Source: Methanobacterium sp. UBA8 (GTDB lineage: Archaea > Methanobacteriota > Methanobacteria > Methanobacteriales > Methanobacteriaceae). From it: a stretch of DNA of 6,287 nt. This document shows positions 1 to 4,758 of the stretch, in pieces. Each line of letters opens with the position of its first letter. Within the stretch, counting starts at the first letter, position 1. A program made the translations under genes and the position numbers. The DNA is taken from assembly GCA_002509665.1 (NCBI GenBank), contig DADN01000170.1:413-6699 (forward strand), in the 5' to 3' direction. Under the pieces are notes generated by a model that worked only from the letters and a program-made list of their open reading frames with translations, was not told where the DNA came from and did no database searches.

Positions 1-2
1 GA

Positions 3-641
3 ACGTTTTTATTAATTATTTCATATATACTTGGAGGTTTTATATCTACTTATTTTGCTAAAGAAAAGAAAATACAATATGCATTATATGAGGGAATATT
101 TATTTTGCTTATATTTGGTATATTGACAGTACCTAATTCGTCTTTAGGTGTAATTACATCTCTGTTATTATTGTTTAGTTATGGTATATTGCTTCTTTTA
201 CTTGCTATAATGGGTGGTATGTTTGGTCAAATGGTTAATGAAGAATTTAATGGGTTTAGTCCTGTACTAACTGTTATTGCTGGATCAATTGCAGGATATT
301 CCTGTGTTGTTTTATTAACTTTGTTTACAGGCCATGCTCCAGATTCTTACTCTTTGGATCTGGTTAATATTGTAGTTGGGGTGATTTCTTTTGTAATTGG
401 TGGTTTTTTATCCGTATTTTTGGCTAAAGAAAAAGCAATACAAAATGGAATTTATACTGGATTAATTATATTGGCAATTATAATAGTAGTTGGCCTAATA
501 CAAATGTTGACAAGTCATTGGCCGGTTTACATTCATATGGTTACATTTGTAGGATATGTTATATCTGCAGTTATAGGAGCTTATCTAGGAATAAAACAGC
601 TAAAAATCAGAAGAAATGCATCTTTGGAAAAACATAGATGA
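3..641 (+). CDS. Multi-pass membrane protein of unknown function, internally duplicated, 5' end outside window
   Basis: The frame is open from base 3 and no ATG precedes the first conserved segment, so the start lies left of the window and 212 residues are visible. About seven hydrophobic segments are seen (roughly residues 1-18, 27-42, 48-76, 86-108, 120-142, 149-165, 172-194), then a basic tail. The protein is an internal duplication. Residues 11-25 (GGFISTYFAKEKKIQ) match 133-147 (GGFLSVFLAKEKAIQ), a 122-residue period; the DNA of the two copies also aligns in frame at an offset of 366 bases. Each unit has a GGF turn, a charged AKEK loop, then a helix pair ending in a Gly-rich segment. The pattern resembles small archaeal membrane proteins of unknown function such as DUF5518, but I cannot confirm that. 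The gene ends in three consecutive stops (TGA TAA TAA). A TTG at 105 is open to annotation as a start, but it would cut through the first repeat. No function is proposed. Confidence 0.75.
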   Translation, partial: TFLLIISYILGGFISTYFAKEKKIQYALYEGIFILLIFGILTVPNSSLGVITSLLLLFSYGILLLLLAIMGGMFGQMVNEEFNGFSPVLTVIAGSIAGYSCVVLLTLFTGHAPDSYSLDLVNIVVGVISFVIGGFLSVFLAKEKAIQNGIYTGLIILAIIIVVGLIQMLTSHWPVYIHMVTFVGYVISAVIGAYLGIKQLKIRRNASLEKHR

Positions 642-724
642 TAATAAACTAGTTGTAATTCTATAAAATATTTCATATTCTTGTTTTAATAATATTTTAA
701 GAGATTACTGAATTTCTTCTATTA

Positions 725-730
725 TTTTTT
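725..730 (+). terminator. Possible oligo-T terminator after the first membrane gene
   Basis: A run of six T lies about 85 bases after the stop codon in a T-rich stretch. Archaeal termination often uses oligo-T without a hairpin, but in DNA this AT-rich the run could be chance. Confidence 0.25.
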
Positions 731-780
731 GATTTATTAAATATTTTAACTAGCTGATCAAATAAAATACTTAGAAATCA

Positions 781-795
781 TTATTAATATTAAAA
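781..795 (+). promoter_or_regulatory. Possible TATA region of the second membrane gene
   Basis: An A/T-only stretch (TTATTAATATTAAAA) lies about 40 bases before the ATG at 831. That spacing fits an archaeal TATA box plus a short leader with the GTTGAGGGA ribosome-binding site near 815-823. Several other AT-rich stretches lie nearby, so the assignment is weak. Confidence 0.25.
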
Positions 796-830
796 GATAA
801 TGTTTATTAACTCAGGTTGAGGGATCCAAA

Positions 831-1595
831 ATGGAAAACAAAGTTATAATGTCTATTGGGGGAGCATCATTAGTATTTATAGCACTGCTCGTTTTTAGTT
901 TCTTATTTAGCAGTGAAAAAACACTTGGAGTTTATATATTGATTTTTTTGTTAACTGCAGTGTTCTTTTTATTTTTATGGATGATTTTAATTATTTTAAG
1001 GAGTTCAGTCATTACTAATTTCATTGGAAAGATTACTCAAGCGATTTTTGGGGCTGTATTTGTGTGTATCCTCATTTTAACCACTTTGCTAGGGATGCAG
1101 TGGATTTCAGGTGTTTTTGCTTCTGTCTATATATTGCTTGGTTCAATAATTGTAGCCATTATTGGTCTTTATTTAAATCATAAAATAGGGCTGGAGAAAG
1201 AACAAAGACAAATAAAAAGAATAGTTATAGCATTAAAACTGACTGTAAAAGACAATAAAAAAAGTGCTGAAAGCGTTTTAATTGATATTAAAGAAAATTC
1301 ACCAGTAAATCTTAAGGTTCTTAAAATGGGAGTTTGGGATACTTTTGCTTATAACATCATTACTGCAGATTTTGATCCTGTGATGTTAGAAGAATTAATA
1401 TCAATAAGGACATTAACATCAGAAGTGAATGAAAAATTATCTGAAAGGAACAGGCTTATTAATCAAGAAGGCATCTTTGATGCACATAATACCTATTTTC
1501 AACAATTATGTCGGTTAGATGATAAATTAAAAGGAAAATTAGAATTGTTTATTCGGTATTCGGGTGAATATTTAAAGAAACTTGATAAAATGTAA
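831..1595 (+). CDS. Membrane-anchored protein with cytosolic helical C-terminal domain, function unknown
   Basis: The predicted protein has 254 residues. The ATG follows a plausible site (TTGAGGGA, 7 bases upstream). Hydrophobic segments at about 5-26, 34-56, 70-90 and 92-115 suggest four membrane helices. The remaining 140 residues are charged and soluble-looking. The tail begins with a basic amphipathic helix (116-140, rich in K, R, E) that would continue from the last membrane segment. A central part follows with a single conserved-looking Trp (VWDTF, about 169-173) and DPVMLEEL (about 182-189). Further helices contain NEKLSERNRL (about 200-209) and a Lys-rich end. This layout of membrane helices, linker helix, then a Trp followed by an acidic segment and paired helices recalls poorly characterised membrane-anchored helical proteins of microbes. 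I do not recognise a named family and see no catalytic motif. The gene stands alone, with about 190 bases upstream and 270 downstream free of genes. Confidence 0.75.
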   Translation: MENKVIMSIGGASLVFIALLVFSFLFSSEKTLGVYILIFLLTAVFFLFLWMILIILRSSVITNFIGKITQAIFGAVFVCILILTTLLGMQWISGVFASVYILLGSIIVAIIGLYLNHKIGLEKEQRQIKRIVIALKLTVKDNKKSAESVLIDIKENSPVNLKVLKMGVWDTFAYNIITADFDPVMLEELISIRTLTSEVNEKLSERNRLINQEGIFDAHNTYFQQLCRLDDKLKGKLELFIRYSGEYLKKLDKM

Positions 1596-1869
1596 TTTTT
1601 AATAGTATTTATTAGAATATGGATAAAAACTGGCTTTACTTAAGAATTTATTTAATGTATTTTAACTAGAAATTCGTTAATTTACTTTAATTTCTTTAAA
1701 TTACTTTAATTTAGAGCTAATAAAAATTTTATTTTATTGCTTGATATGTTTTTTTTAACTTGAATGGTGTTGACCAGTTAGATAAAAATAACTTCTTTTT
1801 TTCCATTCATTTTGTTTTAATTTTCAGTACTACATAATAATTCTAAAAATAAGTTAATATCTATCTTAC
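1596..1869. other. AT-rich intergenic stretch without a recognisable gene
   Basis: No plausible coding frame is seen. It contains T-runs at 1749-1756 and 1796-1802 that could stop plus-strand transcription. A 12-base direct repeat (TTACTTTAATTT) occurs at 1682-1693 and 1701-1712. A 7-base inverted repeat (TGAATGG at 1761-1767, CCATTCA at 1803-1809) spans a 35-base loop. None is strong on its own in DNA of this composition. Confidence 0.5.
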
Positions 1870-2157
1870 TTAGATTGGTTGGATATTTTTAATATCGAAG
1901 GGTGCTACTTCTTTTACCTCAACATCCATTGATCTAAACAGATTTTTTACATTGAACATGCTGTCTGCACGGAGTATAAAAATGCCAGAATGTGTGGAAT
2001 GTTTTTCTTTGGGGCAGCTGATATAAGCATCTAATAGATCAATATTTCGTTTTTTCAGGTTTTCATCGGAAAAAATTTCCTTAAGCATTTTCACACCTTC
2101 GCCTGTTTTAAGTGGACATTGTTTAGACTCATGTTTGTTAACTGCAGTAAATAATAT
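1870..2157 (-). CDS. Small ferredoxin-fold-like protein, function unknown, with apparent AUA start (or start-codon-lost gene)
   Basis: The minus-strand frame is open from 2166 to the TAA at 1870-1872. Canonical starts are a GTG at 2094 and an ATG at 2088 (72 residues, preceded by GGTG and a 5-base spacer). Upstream of these the same frame reads as convincing protein: LFTAVNKHESKQCPLKTGEG, then VKMLKEIF. A perfect GAGGTGAT ribosome-binding site at 2168-2161 sits three bases before an ATA codon (2157-2155). No ATG, GTG or TTG occurs in frame between the upstream stop (2169-2167) and 2094. With the extension the protein has 95 residues and a complete beta-alpha-beta-beta-alpha-beta order: LFTAV; helix to about 35; LLDAYISCP; GIFILRAD; helix FNVKNLFRSM; VEVKEVAPF. 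This suggests a ferredoxin-like (dimeric alpha-beta barrel) small protein, somewhat like DUF3303. Starting at 2088 loses strand 1. Either AUA is used as the start, or the start was mutated and only the shorter product is made. No function is proposed. Confidence 0.6.
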   Translation of the reverse strand: MLFTAVNKHESKQCPLKTGEGVKMLKEIFSDENLKKRNIDLLDAYISCPKEKHSTHSGIFILRADSMFNVKNLFRSMDVEVKEVAPFDIKNIQPI

Positions 2158-2160
2158 AAA

Positions 2161-2168
2161 ATCACCTC
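2161..2168 (-). promoter_or_regulatory. Perfect Shine-Dalgarno site without a canonical start codon
   Basis: On the minus strand this reads GAGGTGAT, fully complementary to the usual methanogen 16S rRNA tail. It is followed by TTT and then ATA TTA TTT in the frame of the downstream small protein. An ATG overlaps its 5' side (2170-2168) but meets TGA two codons on. The site therefore decides that translation was meant to begin near 2157, not at 2088. Confidence 0.6.
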
Positions 2169-2197
2169 ATTTTATTACTAAGATTTTTGGAATATTT

Positions 2198-2207
2198 AAT
2201 TTTATAG
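2198..2207 (-). promoter_or_regulatory. Likely TATA box of the small minus-strand gene
   Basis: On the minus strand this reads CTATAAAATT, about 30 bases before the GAGGTGAT site. Transcription starting some 25 bases downstream would give a short leader that includes that site. The 135-base gap to the lipid gene must hold promoters for both directions. Confidence 0.4.
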
Positions 2208-2224
2208 ACTGTAATTGCATTAAC

Positions 2225-2232
2225 TTAAATAA
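2225..2232 (+). promoter_or_regulatory. Possible TATA element for the UbiA-family gene
   Basis: TTAAATAA lies about 60 bases before the ATG at 2293. It would place the transcript start near 2255 and leave the weak AGTGAT ribosome-binding site (2283-2288) in the leader. The element is degenerate and other AT stretches are possible. Confidence 0.2.
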
Positions 2233-2292
2233 TCAGATTTGACAGATTAGTTTTAGATTAGTGTATAGCAGAATTAGTTTTAAAGTGATTAC

Positions 2293-3126
2293 ATGAATGC
2301 ATATTTAGAGATAATAAGGCCAGGGAATGCAGTAATGGCTGTAATAGCAGTACTTCTAGTCATGCTTATAAGTGGAAACTTCACCTTAAATGCATTTTTA
2401 GCATGCATTGTAGTTTTAATGGTAATAGGTGGCGGAAATGCGATAAATGATTATTTTGACCATAAAATAGATAAGATCAACAAACCAAACCGACCGATTC
2501 CATCTGGAAGAATTTCTTTAAATGCAGCTAAAATTTATTCTGTGGCCCTTTTTGTAATTGGAACAATCCTGGCTTTTATAATAGGACTTTTACCTGGGCT
2601 TATAGCTCTTTTCACATCAATTGTTTTGATTTTATACGCATACAACCTTAAAAAAATGCCTCTGATTGGAAATATGGCTGTTTCATTTTTCATAGGGCTT
2701 ACTTTCGTTTTTGGGGCCGTAGTTGTAGGTGAACCTTTACTTTCAATTTTAGGTTTTTCTCCATTCTTCATAACCATGATGCGGGAAATTGTAAAAGATA
2801 TGGAAGACATGGAAGGGGATAAAAAAGAGGGGGCAAGAACTTTACCAATACAATGCGGACTTAAATCATCTGCAGTTATTGCTGTACTTTTCATGATATT
2901 TGCTGTCGTTACAAGCCCTATACCTTATTTTATAGGTATTTTAACTATGTTCTATCTTCCACTACTTCTTGTTGGTGATATAATCTTTATAATTTGTGCA
3001 GTATCTGTACTGAAGAATCAGTCGACTGAAAATACTAAAAGAGTATCAAAATGGGTTAAAACAGGTATGGTAATTGTTCTTTTATCTTACGCTGTTGGGT
3101 CGCCGTTTTTAATATCATTAATATAA
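2293..3126 (+). CDS. Digeranylgeranylglyceryl phosphate synthase (UbiA-family prenyltransferase)
   Basis: The product should be an integral membrane enzyme that moves a geranylgeranyl group from GGPP to 3-O-geranylgeranylglyceryl phosphate. This second ether bond makes the core of archaeal membrane lipids (EC 2.5.1.42). The 277 residues match the family's usual length. The N-terminus (YLEIIRPGNAVMA, from residue 4) is typical. The first Asp-rich motif is N52-D53-x2-D56-x3-D60, followed by NKPNRPIPSGRIS (63-75). The second is D169-x2-D172-x3-D176 in a loop ending GARTLPI. These aspartates bind Mg2+ and diphosphate in UbiA enzymes. About eight or nine hydrophobic segments fill the rest. The start at 2293 fits the family N-terminus and an AGTGAT site 4 bases upstream. 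The assignment to the lipid enzyme rather than another UbiA branch rests on length, the archaeal setting and the N-terminal pattern. A decayed copy of its C-terminal part lies immediately downstream. Confidence 0.9.
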   Translation: MNAYLEIIRPGNAVMAVIAVLLVMLISGNFTLNAFLACIVVLMVIGGGNAINDYFDHKIDKINKPNRPIPSGRISLNAAKIYSVALFVIGTILAFIIGLLPGLIALFTSIVLILYAYNLKKMPLIGNMAVSFFIGLTFVFGAVVVGEPLLSILGFSPFFITMMREIVKDMEDMEGDKKEGARTLPIQCGLKSSAVIAVLFMIFAVVTSPIPYFIGILTMFYLPLLLVGDIIFIICAVSVLKNQSTENTKRVSKWVKTGMVIVLLSYAVGSPFLISLI

Positions 3127-3131
3127 ATTTA

Positions 3132-3145
3132 TTTTTTTTCTTTTT
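3132..3145 (+). terminator. Oligo-T terminator after the UbiA-family gene
   Basis: Eight T, one C and five T begin six bases after the stop codon. This is the typical hairpin-free form of archaeal terminators. It also separates the intact gene from the relic behind it. Confidence 0.6.
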
Positions 3146-3187
3146 GAGTTATTTAGTACTGAAATTTTACATTTTAATTATGTATTC

Positions 3188-3508
3188 ATGATGTAGTTTC
3201 AGATCGTAAAAGATAGTACAATCTGCTGCTAAATTTATAGAATGAAATCATCATTAATCCTTCCAGTGCCCTTCATGCTAATTGCAAGTACTGCAAGCCA
3301 TGTGCTTTATTTTATAGGTATCTTCAATATATTTTGCCTAATATCACTTCCTGATGGAATTGTTATATGTGTTATATGTTGATGTTCTCCATTAAATGAT
3401 TATTTAATCAAAAATAATTTAAAAATTTCAAAAAGGGTAAAAATATGAGGAATGGTGATATTGAATGTTTTTACAGTTATATGTTCATTTTCAGCTTCCC
3501 TAATTTAA
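3188..3508 (+). pseudogene. Decayed C-terminal fragment of a second UbiA-family prenyltransferase
   Basis: This stretch aligns with the intact gene just upstream. From 3245 to the TAA ending at 3508 it is collinear with 2863-3126 at a constant offset of 382 bases, so both have exactly 87 codons from the shared KSS to the stop. By hand count 88 of 138 bases match over 2863-3000. About 33 of 87 codons encode the same residue, including KSS, FM, YFIGI, SK-VK and the final SLI. Further upstream, ATGATG (3188) and GTAAAAGAT (3206) match the codons for M162-M163 and V167-K168-D169, with a 3-base insertion between them. The copy then lacks 33 bases, covering the rest of the second Asp-rich motif. 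In-frame stops occur at 3194, 3230, 3380 and 3446, but there is no net frameshift. Similarity before 3188 is doubtful, so the N-terminal half is missing. It is either the tail of a lost tandem paralogue or an old partial duplication. Confidence 0.8.
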
Positions 3509-3549
3509 AACCACAATTTTTAACTATTTTTAAGGATATACATTAATAT

Positions 3550-3951
3550 ATGAAAATTGAACCAATAGGGATCATAAATTCTCCATATAAAATAAAAGGA
3601 GATTCTCCGCGCCAGGGACGTTTTTCAGAAAAATTAAGTCAAATAACTGTTTTTGATGAATATTTGCAGGGTTTGCAGGATATAGAAAAACGCGAACATT
3701 TGATTATTTTATATGGATTAGATCGGGCTGAAGATTATAAACTTATGGTAATTCCTCCTGGGAAAACCGAGGAACAGGGTTTATTTTCTACCCGGGCTCC
3801 TGTAAGGCCAAATCCAATTGCGTTATGTATGGTTAAACTGATAAAAGTAGAAGGAAATGTTCTCACTGTAAAATGGCTGGATGCCCTTGATGGCTCTCCG
3901 TTAATTGATATTAAACCATTTTTACCTGAAGTGGACTGTACCCCAAAATAA
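3550..3951 (+). CDS. trmO: tRNA (N6-threonylcarbamoyladenosine(37)-N6)-methyltransferase TrmO, short form
   Basis: The 133-residue product belongs to the TrmO/TsaA (YaeB, UPF0066) family. In bacteria TrmO uses S-adenosylmethionine to methylate t6A at position 37 of tRNA-Thr. The N-terminus (IEPIGIINSPYK, 3-14) with PRQGR (20-24) is typical. The signature GLFSTRAPVRPNPIAL spans 77-92. The second conserved block, DALDGSPLIDIKPFLPEVD, begins at D111. Both blocks line the methyl-donor pocket in known members. The protein is only the beta-barrel core; the C-terminal domain of the about 235-residue E. coli enzyme is absent, as in many archaeal members. The ATG at 3550 fits the family start. No strong ribosome-binding site precedes it (only AAGGA about 15 bases upstream), so the message may be leaderless or weakly translated. 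Its upstream region overlaps the end of the UbiA relic. Family assignment is firm; the archaeal tRNA target is inferred. Confidence 0.9.
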   Translation: MKIEPIGIINSPYKIKGDSPRQGRFSEKLSQITVFDEYLQGLQDIEKREHLIILYGLDRAEDYKLMVIPPGKTEEQGLFSTRAPVRPNPIALCMVKLIKVEGNVLTVKWLDALDGSPLIDIKPFLPEVDCTPK

Positions 3952-3959
3952 ATTTTGAG

Positions 3960-3967
3960 TTTATAAA
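3960..3967 (+). promoter_or_regulatory. TATA box of the CDGSH iron-sulfur protein gene
   Basis: TTTATAAA is a consensus archaeal TATA box, about 47 bases before the ATG at 4011. Initiation about 25 bases downstream would give a leader of roughly 20 bases containing the ribosome-binding site. The gene therefore probably has its own promoter, although trmO ends only 59 bases upstream. Confidence 0.55.
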
Positions 3968-3996
3968 TTAGCTTTAAATTGTGTAATATGGACAAA

Positions 3997-4005
3997 GTGG
4001 AGGAT
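3997..4005 (+). promoter_or_regulatory. Strong ribosome-binding site fixing the CDGSH gene start
   Basis: GTGGAGGAT contains GGAGG seven bases before the ATG at 4011. It selects that ATG over the in-frame ATG six codons later. Confidence 0.65.
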
Positions 4006-4010
4006 ATAAT

Positions 4011-4730
4011 ATGGTAGATAAGGATCAAATGAAAATAAAAATACTTAAAAATGGACCGTACATGGTTTCAGGGAATGTTCCTTTATTTGAACAGATACTG
4101 GTAACAAATGATGAGGGACATGTGTGTGAATGGAGTGAAGGCAAGGAATATCCGCTTAAAGAAAGATATACTATTTGCCGATGCGGTGCATCCAAAAGGA
4201 AACCTTTTTGTGATGGATCACATATAAAAATTAATTTTGATGGAACTGAGGTGGCGAGTAAAGAAAAATATATGGAAAAAGCTCGAAAACTCGAAACAAA
4301 AGATTTTATATTGAACGATGTATGGGATCTATGCGACCACTCCCGTTTCTGCATGCGAGGGGGAGGTATACGTGAATTATTAAAATCTGAAGATCCAGAA
4401 GAGATTAAACTTGCAGTTGAAGAAGCTAAAAGCTGTCCATCAGGGCGTCTTGTGCTGTGGGATAAAAAGACAGGAAAACCTGTTGAACCTGAATTTGAAC
4501 CATCTATAGTTCTGGTTAATGATCCCCAGAAAAAATGTGATGGTCCTGTTTGGGTGAGGGGAGGAATCCCAATTGAATCTGCTGATGGGAGCACTTATGA
4601 AGTCAGAAATAGGGTTACACTTTGCAGGTGTGGAAAATCTGAAAATAAGCCCTTTTGTGATGGAAGGCACTGGATGAGTGCAGAAGAAAAACAGGCCTTT
4701 AGGGATAAATGGATTTCTCATGAAGATTAA
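4011..4730 (+). CDS. Three-module iron-sulfur protein: CDGSH, ferredoxin-like, CDGSH
   Basis: The 239-residue soluble protein has three predicted cluster sites. The first CDGSH motif has C56, C58, C67 and H71 (CRCGASKRKPFCDGSH), the 3Cys-1His pattern that holds a labile 2Fe-2S cluster. The middle segment has LCDHSRFC (C108, C114) and CPSGR (C142). This is like the divergent mono-cluster ferredoxin domain of E. coli YjdI (Fer4_19), although only three cysteines are clear there. The second CDGSH motif has C205, C207, C216 and H220, with Arg replacing Ser (CDGRH). The N-terminal GPYMVSGNVPL and the GPVWVRGGIPI block before the second motif are like each other, so the two CDGSH units probably arose by duplication. 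No signal peptide or membrane segment is seen, so it should be cytosolic. Similar three-module proteins occur in bacteria and archaea. Electron transfer, redox sensing or cluster storage are possible; its partner is unknown. The link to trmO is positional only. Confidence 0.88.
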   Translation: MVDKDQMKIKILKNGPYMVSGNVPLFEQILVTNDEGHVCEWSEGKEYPLKERYTICRCGASKRKPFCDGSHIKINFDGTEVASKEKYMEKARKLETKDFILNDVWDLCDHSRFCMRGGGIRELLKSEDPEEIKLAVEEAKSCPSGRLVLWDKKTGKPVEPEFEPSIVLVNDPQKKCDGPVWVRGGIPIESADGSTYEVRNRVTLCRCGKSENKPFCDGRHWMSAEEKQAFRDKWISHED

Positions 4731-4743
4731 CATTAAACATTTC

Positions 4744-4751
4744 TTTTTTTT
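4744..4751 (+). terminator. Oligo-T terminator between convergent genes
   Basis: Eight T begin 13 bases after the CDGSH stop codon, inside the 28-base gap to the stop of the convergent transporter gene. No matching T-run serves the minus strand within the gap, so transporter transcripts probably run into the 3' end of the CDGSH gene. Confidence 0.5.
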
Positions 4752-4758
4752 GATAAAT

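Noticed and set aside
1682..1712. TTACTTTAATTT direct repeat as part of a CRISPR or iteron array
   Set aside because: There are only two copies 19 bases apart, with low-complexity sequence and no further units.
1761..1809. Inverted repeat TGAATGG/CCATTCA as an RNA structure or operator
   Set aside because: A seven-base stem with a 35-base loop is expected by chance in this AT-rich gap, and no flanking gene needs it.
2535..2894. Minus-strand open frame of 119 codons inside the UbiA-family gene
   Set aside because: It is antisense to a firmly identified enzyme, and its sequence is low-complexity and without motifs.
3188..3508. The in-frame TAG at 3194 in the UbiA relic as a pyrrolysine or other recoded codon
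   Set aside because: TAA and two TGA stops also interrupt the same frame, and part of the catalytic second Asp-rich motif is deleted. Decay explains it all without recoding.
3735..4028. Minus-strand open frame of 97 codons opposite trmO
   Set aside because: It is antisense to the conserved TrmO blocks and covers the CDGSH promoter; nothing supports translation.
4025..4594. Long minus-strand open frame (189 codons) opposite the CDGSH gene
   Set aside because: It lies wholly antisense to a gene with clear motifs, has Ser/Pro-rich composition typical of a shadow frame, and shows no ribosome-binding site or family pattern.
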